Assembly: GCA_016195665.1 (NCBI GenBank)
Contig: JACPZD010000005.1
Coordinates: 45,995 to 109,994 of the forward strand
Length of the DNA stretch: 64,000 bases
Origin: Gammaproteobacteria bacterium
GTDB lineage: Bacteria > Pseudomonadota > Gammaproteobacteria > SURF-13
Direction of reading: 5' to 3'
In this document: positions 49,540 to 59,015 of the stretch, piece after piece
How the letters are laid out: every line of letters begins with the position of its first letter
Numbering within the stretch: the stretch's first letter is position 1
The notes under the pieces: model-generated
The model's database searches: none
Seen by the model: the letters and a program-made list of their open reading frames with translations, nothing else
Told to the model about the DNA's origin: nothing
Position numbers and translations under genes: made by a program

Positions 49540-52500
49540 ATTTTTCTGCCTGGATGGCGCATCGCCGATCCATTCTGTTTTTCCTGTTCATGCTGGCCGC
49601 AGCGGGCCTGGTCGCCGCCTTCAAGCTGCCGGTAACGCTCTTTCCCAACGTCGATTTTCCACGCGTGCTGGTTTCCCTGGACGCCGGCGACCGCCCTGCG
49701 GAACAGATGGAGGTGCAGGTAACCATGCCGGTGGAAGAAGCGATCCGGCGTGTTCCGGGCGTTCAGAATGTGCGCTCCACGACCAGCCGGGGCTCTGCCG
49801 AAATATCGGTTAACTTTGCCTGGGGGACGGACATGCCGCTTGCCGCTTCCCTGGTCAGCCAGGCGGCGGCGCAGATTCTGCCGCAACTGCCGGCCGGCAC
49901 GCAGATCGCCACCAAGCGGATGGATCCGACGGTGTTCCCCATTCTCGCCTACAGCATCACTTCGGACGTCCACTCGCTGACTGCGCTTCATGATCTGGCC
50001 CAGTATCAGCTGCGTCCCCTGCTTTCCGGGGTGGAGGGGGTGGCGCGGATTCAAGTCGTAGGCGGCGCGATCGAGGAATATCACGTCATCGTCGATCCCG
50101 CGCGCCTGCAGGCATACGGCCTGGCCATGGGCGATGTGTCGCGCGCATTGGCGGCGGCCAACGTGGTCACTGCGGTAGGCCGGTTGGAGGATCATTACAA
50201 GCTTTATCTGGGCATCGCCGATACGCGCCTGAAGAGCCTGGACGATATCCGCCAGACCGTGCTCAAGACCGGTGCCAACGGCCTGGTGCGCCTGGAGGAT
50301 GTGGCAGGCGTGGTGCGCAGCACCGTGCCGCAATGGATACGCGTGAATGCCGACGGCCACGACGCGGTTTTGCTGCAGGTTTATCAGCAGCCTGGCAGCA
50401 ACAGCGTGCAAATAGCCCGCAGCATCAAGGCCAAGCTCGACGCCTACAGCACCCGGTTACCCAGGAACGTGAAGATTGCCAATTGGTACGATCAAAGCCA
50501 GCTGGTCATTGCATCCGCCGCAAGCGTGCGCGACGCCATCATGATCGGCATAGGACTGGCTGCGCTGGTCTTGCTGGCTTTTCTGCGCAACCTCAAGATC
50601 ACCCTCATCGCCATCATCGTGGTGCCCGCCGTGCTCTCCGCCACGGTGGTGCTGCTCACGGCCCTGCACATGAGCTTCAATATCATGACCCTGGGCGGGA
50701 TGGCCGCCGCGGTGGGGCTCATCATCGATGATGCCATCGTCATGATCGAGCACATCGTGCGGCGCCTGCGTGGCGCCGCGGATCACCATGGCCGGGTACT
50801 CGATGCCGCACGGGAATTCCTGCGCCCATTGACCGGCTCGTCTGCTTCCACGGTAATCATCTTCATCCCGCTCGCTTTTCTGGAGGGGGTGACCGGCGCG
50901 TTCTTCAAGGCGCTATCGCTCACCATGGCGGCCGGGCTGATCATTTCGTTCATGGTCACCTGGCTGGCGGTCCCCATTCTGGCCGACCATCTGCTCAACG
51001 AAAAGGACGCCAAACAGAAGGAAGGCGGCCGCCTGACCGAGTGGATGCACGGGAAATACGACTGGATCATGCGCCGCATCCTCGCCCGGCCGATGCTGAT
51101 ACTGGTTGGGATCATGCCGTTGATGGCGCTGGGCTGGGTCGCCTTTCACCAGGTTGGCTCCGGCTTCATGCCATCCATGGACGAGGGCGGCTTCATTCTG
51201 GATTACCGTTCCGAACCCGGCACCTCGCTCGCCGAAACCGATCGCCTGCTGCGGCAGGTGGAGAGCATCATCCGCGCCAATCCCAATGTGGACACCTATT
51301 CCCGCCGCACCGGCACGCAGTTGGGCGGCATTCTTACCGAAGCCAACGAGGGGGATTTCTTTATCCGTCTCAAGCCCGAGCCGCGCGCCCCGATCGACGA
51401 AGTGATGAGTCAGATTCGTATCCAGGTCGAGCAGCAGGTTTCTGGCCTCAATATCGAGATGGCGCAGTTGATGGAAGACCTCATCGGCGATCTGACCGCC
51501 GTACCGCAGCCGATCCAGATCAAGATATTTTCCGACGATACCGCCTTGCTCCAGTCCCTGGCGGAGAAAACCGCTGCCGCCATCGCCAGAATCAAGGGCG
51601 TGGTTGAAATACGCAACGGTATCAACCCTGCCGGCGACGCCCTCGACATCAAGGTCGACCGTGTCAAGGCTTCTCTGGAAGGCGTCGATCCCGAGGCTGT
51701 GACGCGCATGGTGCAGGATGCTCTGGCCGGGCAAGTGACGACCCAGATTCGCAAAGGCGTCAAAATGATCGGCGTGCGCGTCTGGGTTCCTGAGCAGTTG
51801 CGGTCGACCGAAAACGATCTGGGCCAGCTTCTCCTGCGTGCGCCGGACGGCCATCTGTTTCCCCTCAAGCGCGTGGCGCGAATTTCAACGATTTCCGGCC
51901 AGCCGCAAATCGGGCGTGAGAATTTCAAGCGCATGGTCGCGGTGACGGCACGCATCAGCGGGCGCGACATGGGGTCTACCATTGCTGACGTGAAACAAGT
52001 CATGGACGCCCCGAACATGCTCCCCCAAGGCGTCTATTACGAACTCGGCGGCCTTTATCAACAGCAGCAAATCGCCTTCAAGGGGCTGATCGCCGTGTTC
52101 GCCGCCGCAGTGGCGTTGGTTTTCCTGTTGCTGCTGTTCCTCTATGAGCGCTTCCAGATCGCACTCTCGATCATGGCCATTCCGCTCCTGTCCATATCCG
52201 CGGTGTTTGTTGGCTTGCGGGCCACAGGCATTGAACTCAATATCTCGGCCATGATGGGCATGACCATGATTGTCGGCATCGTTACCGAAGTGGCCATCTT
52301 CTACTTCTCCGAATTGCAAAGCCTGCCGGCCGGCATGGTGCGGACCGAGGCATTGATCGTGGCGGGGAAGAACCGCATGCGGCCCATCGCCATGACCACG
52401 CTGGCGGCCATTCTCACCCTGCTGCCCCTGGCGCTCGCCATCGGGCAGGGCTCGGCCATGCAACAACCGTTGGCGATCGCCATCATTTCGGGGCTGGTGG

Positions 52501-52583
52501 TTCAGCTGCCTCTGGTGCTGCTCGCGATGCCGGTGCTATTCAGTCTTCTCGACAAGACAAGGCACGCAAACGGAAGTGCTTGA
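49536..52583 (+). CDS. RND efflux permease, second set
   Basis: 1015 residues. It begins MNFSAWMAHRRSILFFLFML and has LPVTLFPNVDFPRVLVSLDA after TM1, TM4 with GGMAAAVGLIIDDAIVMIEH (two Asp of the proton relay) and TM10-12 with ISAMMGMTMIVGIVTEVAIF. EF-type substrate loops are present in both periplasmic halves. The substrate is uncertain; the operon also contains a P-type ATPase and lies beside metal regulators, but cationic peptides or lipids are possible. Confidence 0.9.
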   Translation: MNFSAWMAHRRSILFFLFMLAAAGLVAAFKLPVTLFPNVDFPRVLVSLDAGDRPAEQMEVQVTMPVEEAIRRVPGVQNVRSTTSRGSAEISVNFAWGTDMPLAASLVSQAAAQILPQLPAGTQIATKRMDPTVFPILAYSITSDVHSLTALHDLAQYQLRPLLSGVEGVARIQVVGGAIEEYHVIVDPARLQAYGLAMGDVSRALAAANVVTAVGRLEDHYKLYLGIADTRLKSLDDIRQTVLKTGANGLVRLEDVAGVVRSTVPQWIRVNADGHDAVLLQVYQQPGSNSVQIARSIKAKLDAYSTRLPRNVKIANWYDQSQLVIASAASVRDAIMIGIGLAALVLLAFLRNLKITLIAIIVVPAVLSATVVLLTALHMSFNIMTLGGMAAAVGLIIDDAIVMIEHIVRRLRGAADHHGRVLDAAREFLRPLTGSSASTVIIFIPLAFLEGVTGAFFKALSLTMAAGLIISFMVTWLAVPILADHLLNEKDAKQKEGGRLTEWMHGKYDWIMRRILARPMLILVGIMPLMALGWVAFHQVGSGFMPSMDEGGFILDYRSEPGTSLAETDRLLRQVESIIRANPNVDTYSRRTGTQLGGILTEANEGDFFIRLKPEPRAPIDEVMSQIRIQVEQQVSGLNIEMAQLMEDLIGDLTAVPQPIQIKIFSDDTALLQSLAEKTAAAIARIKGVVEIRNGINPAGDALDIKVDRVKASLEGVDPEAVTRMVQDALAGQVTTQIRKGVKMIGVRVWVPEQLRSTENDLGQLLLRAPDGHLFPLKRVARISTISGQPQIGRENFKRMVAVTARISGRDMGSTIADVKQVMDAPNMLPQGVYYELGGLYQQQQIAFKGLIAVFAAAVALVFLLLLFLYERFQIALSIMAIPLLSISAVFVGLRATGIELNISAMMGMTMIVGIVTEVAIFYFSELQSLPAGMVRTEALIVAGKNRMRPIAMTTLAAILTLLPLALAIGQGSAMQQPLAIAIISGLVVQLPLVLLAMPVLFSLLDKTRHANGSA

Positions 52584-52680
52584 CCCGGGCGGCCTCGACG
52601 ACGCGGATCAACGCCTGGGGTGTTGGCGCAGCCCATAGCGCAGGGCCGGGCGCGGCCCTGAATGACTCAAGGATGCAGCC

Positions 52681-55600
52681 ATGCCAAATAGTTTTGACGG
52701 CCTGAGTGACGCGGAAGTACAGGCGCGCCGCGAAAGAGGCGAGGCCAACCGGGTGTTGGAACCCGTGAGCCGGGCGGGATGGGAGATTGTTCGCGCAAAT
52801 GTCCTTACCCGCTTCAACGCGCTCCTGGGTTCGCTATTCGTCGTCATCCTAGCGGTGGGGCCATGGCAGGACGCGTTGTTCGGCGGTGTTCTCGTCATCA
52901 ATTCCCTGATCGGAATCATTCAAGAACTGCGGGCAAAACGGACGCTGGAGCGCCTCGCGCTGCTTAGCCAGTCCGAGGCACGTGTGGTTCGCTCGGGGCG
53001 CATCATCGAAGTGCCGGCAACGGAGATCGTCCTGGATGACGTTCTCGATCTGGCCCCCGGCAATCAGATTCTGGTGGACGGCGTCCTGCTTTCAGCCAAC
53101 AGCCTGGAGGTGGACGAGTCCCTTCTCAGTGGCGAAGCCGAACCAGTGCCCAAACTGGCGGGCGAGACAGTGCTCTCGGGAAGCTTTGCGATTGCCGGGA
53201 ACGGGCGCTACCGGGCAACACGGGTCGGATCGGCCGCCTACGCCAACAGCCTCGCCAAAGAGGCCAGGCACTTCACCCTGGCGCACTCCGGGCTGCGCGC
53301 CGGGATCAACCGGATGCTCCGCTACGTCACATGGGCGATTGTCCCGACAGCCCTGCTCCTTTTTGGGAGTCAGGTCATCGCACAGACGCATCTGGCCGGC
53401 GCGCTGCTTTTTTCCGCCGCCGGCGTGGTTGCCATGGTGCCCGAGGGCCTGGTGCTGCTGACCAGCGCGGCGCTCGCCCTGGGGGCGATTCGATTGGCGC
53501 GGCGGAAGACGCTCGTCCAGGACCTCCCGGCGACCGAGACCCTGGCGCGAGTCGACGTGATTTGCCTCGACAAGACCGGCACGCTGACCGAGAGGGAGCC
53601 CGAGATCGAGCACGTCGAGTTGCTGGCCGCCCATCCCGGCGCGCTAAACGCACTGGCGGCACTCGCGGCAACAGACCCCAATCCGAATGCCACCTTGCGG
53701 GCAATCGGACGCACCTATCCCAACGCACGTGGCGTTGTTTCCACCGGCCTGGTGCCGTTCTCGTCGGTGCGCAAATGGAGCGGCGCAACGCTTGACGAAC
53801 TGGGTGCCTGGGTTATCGGAGCCCCCGAGGTGCTCCTGGCCAATATCCCGGGAAGCGAAACCGCGCGGGCCCGTGCAGAGAACCACGCCCGGGCCGGGCG
53901 GCGCGTGCTTCTCCTTGCCAGCACGGACAGTGAACTTGCCCCGGATCGCTTGCCCCCCGATCTTGTTCCGGTCGCACTCGTGCTGCTGGCCGAACGGCTC
54001 CGTGCCGACACAGCCGAAACACTGCGGTATTTCGCCGAGCAAGGCATCACGGTAAAAGTGATTTCGGGAGATCATCCCGGCACGGTAAGCCAGGTGGCGA
54101 TGAAAGTCGGCGTGGCGGACGCCGCCGCGCCTGTAGATGCACGGCAGTTGCCGGAGAATTCGGCGGCGCTCTCCGATCTCGTGGAAACACGCACGGTGTT
54201 TAACAGGGCGTCGCCACAAGAGAAGCGGTCGATCATCGCGGCGCTCCAGGCGAGAAACCACGTGGTCGCCATGGTGGGGGATGGCATAAACGACATCCTC
54301 GCGCTCAAGCAGGCCGACGTCGGCATTGCCATGGGCGCCGGAACCGGGGCTGCGCGCGCGGTCTCGCAACTTGTCCTGCTCGACAACCGGTTTGCGAACC
54401 TTCCCTTTGTCGTCGCCGAGGGCCGCCGCGTGATCGGCAACGTCGAACGGCTGGCTGTGCTGTTCCTGACGAAAACCGTCTATGCCATGCTCCTCGCTTT
54501 CGCCGCGGGGATTGCGGATGTCACCTTCCCTTTCCTGCCTCGCCATCTGACCCTGGTCGGTTCTCTCACGATCGGTATTCCGGCCTTCTTCCTCTCTCTC
54601 GAATTTAATGCGGAGCGGGCCCGTCCCGGTTTCGTCGAGCGTGTCCTCCGTTTCGCGGTGCCTGCGGGACTCGTCGCAGCGCTTGCCACTTTTGCCGCCT
54701 ACGCCCTCGTTAACGGCTATCTCGCGGGAAGCGCCAACGAGGCACGCACTGCCGCAACAGTTGTCCTGTTCTCCATAGCTTCGTGGGTACTCGCCATTCT
54801 GGTCAGGCCCCTCGGACCGGCTCGCTTGCTTCTTATCGGCGCCATGCTGGCCGCGTTTGCAACGGTTCTGGCCGTGCCGCCGCTACGGGCATTCTTTGCA
54901 CTGGAACTGTTACCGGCCGGGGCGTGGTTTGCCGTTGCCGGCATTGCCATAGCCGCCGGCGCCGCTTTGCACAGGAGTTCGCAAGCGGCGGCCCGCTCAA
55001 GGCCCGAACTGGCGAGGGGCCGGCGCTTTCAGTGGAAGGAGATACTGGCTTGGCTGATCAGCCGGGAAAGTCCGAAATGGTTCCTCGTCTCCGCCGCACT
55101 TCTCATTCTCGGCGGCGCCTGGCTGTTCTTCGGAGTATTGGAGGATGTGTTAAGCCACGACCCGCTGGTGGAAGTAGATGTCATCGTCTACGGCCTCCTG
55201 CAGAAACTGCGAACCCCGGCAGTGGATAGTCTGATGGTCGCGATCACGGAGCTGGGGGACGTCCAGGTATTGCTGCCGGTGATCTTGGTCGCCTTGGCGT
55301 GGTTCATCGCCCATCGCCTCTGGCATACCGCAGGGTATTGGCTCGCTGCAATAGGCGTGGCTGAGGCCCTGGTCAAGGTGCTCAAGCTGACCCTGCATCG
55401 GCCGCGGCCCGGTCCGTTCTACGGCGGGGTCGAACAGTTTTCCTTTCCCAGCAGTCACGCCACCTTGAGCATTGTCGTCTACGGGTTTCTGGCATTCCTG
55501 CTATGCCGTGGGGAGCAACACCGCCTGCGCAAGGCGTTCGCGCTCGCAACGGCACTACTGATTGCGCTGATCGCTTTCTCCCGGCTGTATCTGGGCGCAC

Positions 55601-55851
55601 ACTGGCTGTCCGACGTGCTCGGCGACCTGAGTTTCGGGGTGGCATGGGTCGCGGCGTTGGCCGTGGCCTACGAATATCAATCCTATGAGAAGCTTAAGCC
55701 CAGGCGGCTGGCGGCAGTCATGCTTGCGACCCTTGCGATCGCGGGAACCGTCCATATCGCTACAGATCACGCCGTCGATCTTGAGCGCTATGCATACCAG
55801 CCCGTACCGGTGGAGAAATGGAGATCGGGCGGCGCGCTAACTCCGCCCTAA
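52681..55851 (+). CDS. P-type ATPase (CtpE-like) fused to a PAP2 phosphatase domain
   Basis: 1056 residues. Residues 1-780 are a complete P-type ATPase of the CtpE-like group: LDES-LLSGEAEPV (about 145-156, SGEA replacing TGES), MVPEGLVLLTSAALALGAIR in M4, LDKTGTLTEREP (297) and GDGINDILALKQADVGIAMG (533). After a Ser/Ala/Arg linker, residues 795-1020 form a polytopic PAP2 domain with all three catalytic motifs: KX6RP at 902-910, PSSH at 923-926 and SRX5HX3D at 967-978. The reading frame is continuous, with no internal start that looks favoured. An ion pump and a lipid-phosphate phosphatase are thus one polypeptide. Family knowledge: CtpE imports Ca2+ in mycobacteria, and PAP2 enzymes include undecaprenyl-pyrophosphate phosphatases. 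Confidence 0.92.
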   Translation: MPNSFDGLSDAEVQARRERGEANRVLEPVSRAGWEIVRANVLTRFNALLGSLFVVILAVGPWQDALFGGVLVINSLIGIIQELRAKRTLERLALLSQSEARVVRSGRIIEVPATEIVLDDVLDLAPGNQILVDGVLLSANSLEVDESLLSGEAEPVPKLAGETVLSGSFAIAGNGRYRATRVGSAAYANSLAKEARHFTLAHSGLRAGINRMLRYVTWAIVPTALLLFGSQVIAQTHLAGALLFSAAGVVAMVPEGLVLLTSAALALGAIRLARRKTLVQDLPATETLARVDVICLDKTGTLTEREPEIEHVELLAAHPGALNALAALAATDPNPNATLRAIGRTYPNARGVVSTGLVPFSSVRKWSGATLDELGAWVIGAPEVLLANIPGSETARARAENHARAGRRVLLLASTDSELAPDRLPPDLVPVALVLLAERLRADTAETLRYFAEQGITVKVISGDHPGTVSQVAMKVGVADAAAPVDARQLPENSAALSDLVETRTVFNRASPQEKRSIIAALQARNHVVAMVGDGINDILALKQADVGIAMGAGTGAARAVSQLVLLDNRFANLPFVVAEGRRVIGNVERLAVLFLTKTVYAMLLAFAAGIADVTFPFLPRHLTLVGSLTIGIPAFFLSLEFNAERARPGFVERVLRFAVPAGLVAALATFAAYALVNGYLAGSANEARTAATVVLFSIASWVLAILVRPLGPARLLLIGAMLAAFATVLAVPPLRAFFALELLPAGAWFAVAGIAIAAGAALHRSSQAAARSRPELARGRRFQWKEILAWLISRESPKWFLVSAALLILGGAWLFFGVLEDVLSHDPLVEVDVIVYGLLQKLRTPAVDSLMVAITELGDVQVLLPVILVALAWFIAHRLWHTAGYWLAAIGVAEALVKVLKLTLHRPRPGPFYGGVEQFSFPSSHATLSIVVYGFLAFLLCRGEQHRLRKAFALATALLIALIAFSRLYLGAHWLSDVLGDLSFGVAWVAALAVAYEYQSYEKLKPRRLAAVMLATLAIAGTVHIATDHAVDLERYAYQPVPVEKWRSGGALTPP

Positions 55852-55931
55852 TTTTCGGGGGGTAGAGTGGTCATCAAGGTGGATGCAAAAAGCGTTTACC
55901 GAATTTCGATCAACTCTACAGGAGCATCATC

Positions 55932-56297
55932 ATGCGCAGCAAAAAATCCCTTTTGTTCGGTGTCATCGGCGTGACCGCACTCGGCGCCTCCTTGGCCTTC
56001 GCCAGCGTGAACGGCGCCAAGGAAGGGCAGGAGAACGACGCGGCCTTGCTATCCCAGGCCAAGATCAGCCTGACCCAGGCGATCGCGGCGGCCGAGCAAC
56101 ACATCCAGGGCAAGGCCGTCCGCGCCGAGCTGGAAGACGAAAACGGCACCCTCGTCTATGGCGTGGAAGTGACGCGCGGCACACAGACCACGGACATCAA
56201 GGTGGACATCAACGACGGCAAGATTCTTTCCGCCCAGGCGGATCAGGCCGACCATGAAGCGGAAGGCCGTGAAGGTCAGGAACAGGGCGAAGACTGA
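55932..56297 (+). CDS. Exported PepSY-domain protein
   Basis: 121 residues. A signal peptide (MRSKKSLLFGVIGVTALGAS to AFA) is followed by one PepSY domain with ISLTQAIAAAEQHIQGKAVR and the strands GTLVYGVEVTRGTQTTDIKV-DINDGKIL. The last 20 residues are acidic and His/Gln-rich. An AGGAG site precedes the ATG. PepSY proteins often sit beside QseBC/PmrAB-type systems and bind small ligands or inhibit peptidases; the ligand is unknown. Confidence 0.85.
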   Translation: MRSKKSLLFGVIGVTALGASLAFASVNGAKEGQENDAALLSQAKISLTQAIAAAEQHIQGKAVRAELEDENGTLVYGVEVTRGTQTTDIKVDINDGKILSAQADQADHEAEGREGQEQGED

Positions 56298-56380
56298 TCC
56301 AGCCCCGGCTTCACGGGCTTTATTGTTGTGTAACGGGGGCGGCGCTTGCCGCCTGCTCCCAAACCAAACCGGAGAGGTAG

Positions 56381-56712
56381 ATGAATACAGATACGATTCG
56401 CAACACAGCATCAAAAACCGCATGGCGACCGTGCTCGGCCTGGTCCTGGCGATGGCCGCCGCCCATGCGTCCGCCTACACGGGCCAGAAATTTGCAGGAG
56501 AGGCTAAAGTCAGCATGGAACAGGCCCGGACGATTGCCCTCAAGGCCCATCCCGGCAAAATTACCGACGAGGAACTGGAGCCGGAAAAAGGCGGCAGCGG
56601 CCTGCGCTATTCCTTCGACATTCAACGTGGCAAGGTCACGCAGGAAGTTGGCGTGGACGCAAGGACCGGCCAAGTACTGGAAAATGCCCCGGAAGGACCC
56701 AATGCGGATTAA
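56381..56712 (+). CDS. Second exported PepSY protein, with a likely 5' frameshift
   Basis: The PepSY core reads GEAKVSMEQARTIALKAHPG and SGLRYSFDIQRGKVTQEVGV to the C-terminus EGPNAD. The best ribosome site (GGAGAGGTAG) precedes the ATG at 56381 (MNTDTIRNTAS), but that frame leaves the PepSY frame at the AAAAA run near 56412. An ATG at 56422 (MATVLGLVLAMAAAHASAYT) starts a good signal peptide in frame. Either the short form is used, or one base is lost in the A run. Confidence 0.7.
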
Positions 56713-56835
56713 CCCCCGGCAAGACGCATCGCGGATTGTATTGGGTACTGCATTGAACTAAACTGGAAAAGCTGACATCGCCCAGGTTTCAAGGGCGATC
56801 AAGGCGAATTCACCAACTTTTGAAAGGAGATTCAA

Positions 56836-57093
56836 ATGAACAAGCTATTGCCCGCTCTCGTCGCTGCCGCGTTTGCCACGGTGACGGTCTCCGCTTTCGC
56901 AGCGGACGCCGCTGCGCCCGCGGAGGCGCCAAAGGCCGAAGCCGCTAAACCCGCCAAACCTGTGGAAAAGATGGTTAAGAAGCACAGGAAAGAATCGAAG
57001 AAGGCCGAAATGAAGGAAGAAAAGGCCGAAAACAAGAAGGAAGAAATGCACGAGACCAAGAAACAGGAAATGAAGGAAGAAATGAAGAAATAG
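56836..57093 (+). CDS. Small exported Lys/Glu/Met-rich protein
   Basis: 85 residues. A signal peptide (MNKLLPALVAAAFATVTVSAFA) is followed by an Ala/Pro linker and a highly charged, unstructured or helical tail: HRKESKKAEMKEEKAENKKE and further K/E/M repeats. A strong GAAAGGAG site precedes the ATG. No domain is recognised. Repeated Glu/Met/His could bind cations in the periplasm, as proposed for acid-shock-like proteins, but this is a guess. Confidence 0.7.
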   Translation: MNKLLPALVAAAFATVTVSAFAADAAAPAEAPKAEAAKPAKPVEKMVKKHRKESKKAEMKEEKAENKKEEMHETKKQEMKEEMKK

Positions 57094-57335
57094 CAGGGCA
57101 GGCAGGGACGCGCTGGACATTGCTTCGGCAAGCCAGCGCGACACCCGAAAATCGATTGCTTGTGCAGGTCCTTGCCAATGGAGATTCGCAAGGGTTTCTC
57201 CATGGTCTCGCAGAAGGCAGGCGCGAGGCCCCCGTGACAGGGATGCGCGGGGAAAACCCAATTCCGGGAGATTGCCGGGAACGGCGTGTTCCTTTCGAAC
57301 CTTAATGCCACCCTCATTCAATTAGGGAGAGAACA

Positions 57336-58250
57336 ATGCTGGTCGAAATACACAAGCTGAAGCTCAACCTTGGCGCCCATGCGATATTGCGGGACGTCAA
57401 TCTGACTTTGGAAAAAGGTCAGATCTATGGCCTGCTCGGACCCAACGGCGCGGGCAAAAGCACCACCATTTCCGTCGTCACCGGGCTGCGGGCGCCTTCG
57501 TCCGGCTCGGTCAGGGTGCTGGGTCTCGATCCTGTTGCCGATGCGCTCCAACTGCACCGCCGGATTGGCGTGCTGGCGGAGCAGGCGGGATTCTATGACT
57601 GGATGAGCGCCGGGGAATACCTGCGCTGGGTCGCCAGCCTCTATCAAATGACGCCAGACAACGCCGAAATCGCCCGTCTGCTGGGCCAGGTTGGCCTGGA
57701 GGGCGAAAGTCCGGCGCCGATCGAGACCTATTCCCGCGGCATGCGGCAGCGGCTCGGTCTGGCCCGCGCGCTCATCAATCAGCCTGAACTGCTGATCCTG
57801 GACGAGCCCACCAACGGCCTGGATCCGCGCGGGCGCCGGGAAATCCACGACGTGCTGCTCGACTTGAGCGCGAACCACGGCGTGGGCATCCTGCTGTGCA
57901 CGCACCTGCTCGACGATGTGGATCGGCTGTGCATCCGCATCGGCATCATCGCCGAAGGGCAGACTCTGCTGGAAGGTTCCATTGCCGACCTGCTGTCGTC
58001 GCAGCGCGCAGCGGTGCGCTATCGGCTGCGGATGGAGCCCGGCGAGTCGGCCGAGCGGCTTCCCGCCGACATCACCTTGCTGGCCCGCGCGGGCGACTGG
58101 TGGCATGTGGAAATCGCAAGCCACATCGAACCTGCCGGCGCATGGCGCAAGTTGCTGGACGCCGGCCTGCGCATCGATGAAATCCACCGCGAGGGCGGCG
58201 GACTCGAGGAACTCTATATGGCGGTGACCGAAGCGAAGGAGGCAGCCTGA
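57336..58250 (+). CDS. ABC transporter ATP-binding protein
   Basis: 304 residues. Walker A is LLGPNGAGKSTTISVV, the signature YSRGMRQRLGLARALINQPE, and Walker B LLILDEPTNGLDP with the following H-loop in LLCTHLLDD. The C-terminal 80 residues are a CcmA/NosF-type regulatory extension. A GGGAGAG ribosome site precedes the ATG. Its stop overlaps the permease start by one base. Confidence 0.95.
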   Translation: MLVEIHKLKLNLGAHAILRDVNLTLEKGQIYGLLGPNGAGKSTTISVVTGLRAPSSGSVRVLGLDPVADALQLHRRIGVLAEQAGFYDWMSAGEYLRWVASLYQMTPDNAEIARLLGQVGLEGESPAPIETYSRGMRQRLGLARALINQPELLILDEPTNGLDPRGRREIHDVLLDLSANHGVGILLCTHLLDDVDRLCIRIGIIAEGQTLLEGSIADLLSSQRAAVRYRLRMEPGESAERLPADITLLARAGDWWHVEIASHIEPAGAWRKLLDAGLRIDEIHREGGGLEELYMAVTEAKEAA

Positions 58251-59002
58251 TGAACCCGATCACCCTGATCGCGCGCAAGGAAGGCGGAGAGTTGCTTCAG
58301 AGCGGGCGCGGCCTCGCCTGGCTGCTGGCGCTCTCCGTCATCATGTCGGTGCTGAGCCTGCTGCTGGTGAGCAACACCGAATTGAGTTTGCTGGACAACG
58401 CGCAAGTGGTCTACATGGTGATGGGCACTGTCACCGCCCTGGGTGCGCTCCTCGCCGTGGTGCTCGGCAGCGACACCGTGGCCGGCGAGCGGGAGCGCGG
58501 CAGCCTGATGCCGCTGCTGCTGACGCCGGTCAACCCGTCCCAGATCGTGTTCGGCAAGATGGGCGGCCAGGTCGCGGGGTGGGTCGTCATGTACCTGCTC
58601 AGCCTGCCCTATGTGTGGGCGGTCGGGTCGAGCGGCCAGAACCTCGCCCAGGCAGTGGTCTATCTGGCCCTGTTCGGCACGCCGGTGGTGCTGGGCTTCG
58701 GTTTTCTCGGCATCGCCTTGTCGGCGCGCCTGCGCAGCGTGCGTTCCGCCCTGGTCACCTCGCTCATCGCGCTGATGCTGCTCGCCAGCCCCCTGCTGCT
58801 GGGGCCGAGCCTGCGGCAAAGCACCATCGGCAAGCTGTTCGACGCGGTGAATCCGTTCTCGGCGGCCGTGAACACGTTCGACAGCGTGGTGATCGATTCG
58901 CAGCCGCTGGCGATGCAGCTCACCCGTCTCGGCGTCACCCTGGTCTGGCTGGTGTTGACGGCGGCTTTCGCCATTCGCAGCGTGCGCAAGATGGAAATAT
59001 GA
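58250..59002 (+). CDS. ABC-2 type permease
   Basis: 250 residues with six membrane helices. It begins MNPITLIARKEGGELLQSGR, the pattern of ABC-2 permeases of the NosY/GldF type, and has the conserved cytoplasmic SDTVAGERERGSLMPLLLTP. It pairs with the ATPase upstream (TGATG overlap). The substrate is unknown. Confidence 0.92.
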   Translation: MNPITLIARKEGGELLQSGRGLAWLLALSVIMSVLSLLLVSNTELSLLDNAQVVYMVMGTVTALGALLAVVLGSDTVAGERERGSLMPLLLTPVNPSQIVFGKMGGQVAGWVVMYLLSLPYVWAVGSSGQNLAQAVVYLALFGTPVVLGFGFLGIALSARLRSVRSALVTSLIALMLLASPLLLGPSLRQSTIGKLFDAVNPFSAAVNTFDSVVIDSQPLAMQLTRLGVTLVWLVLTAAFAIRSVRKMEI

Positions 59003-59015
59003 AGGGGATCCGACC

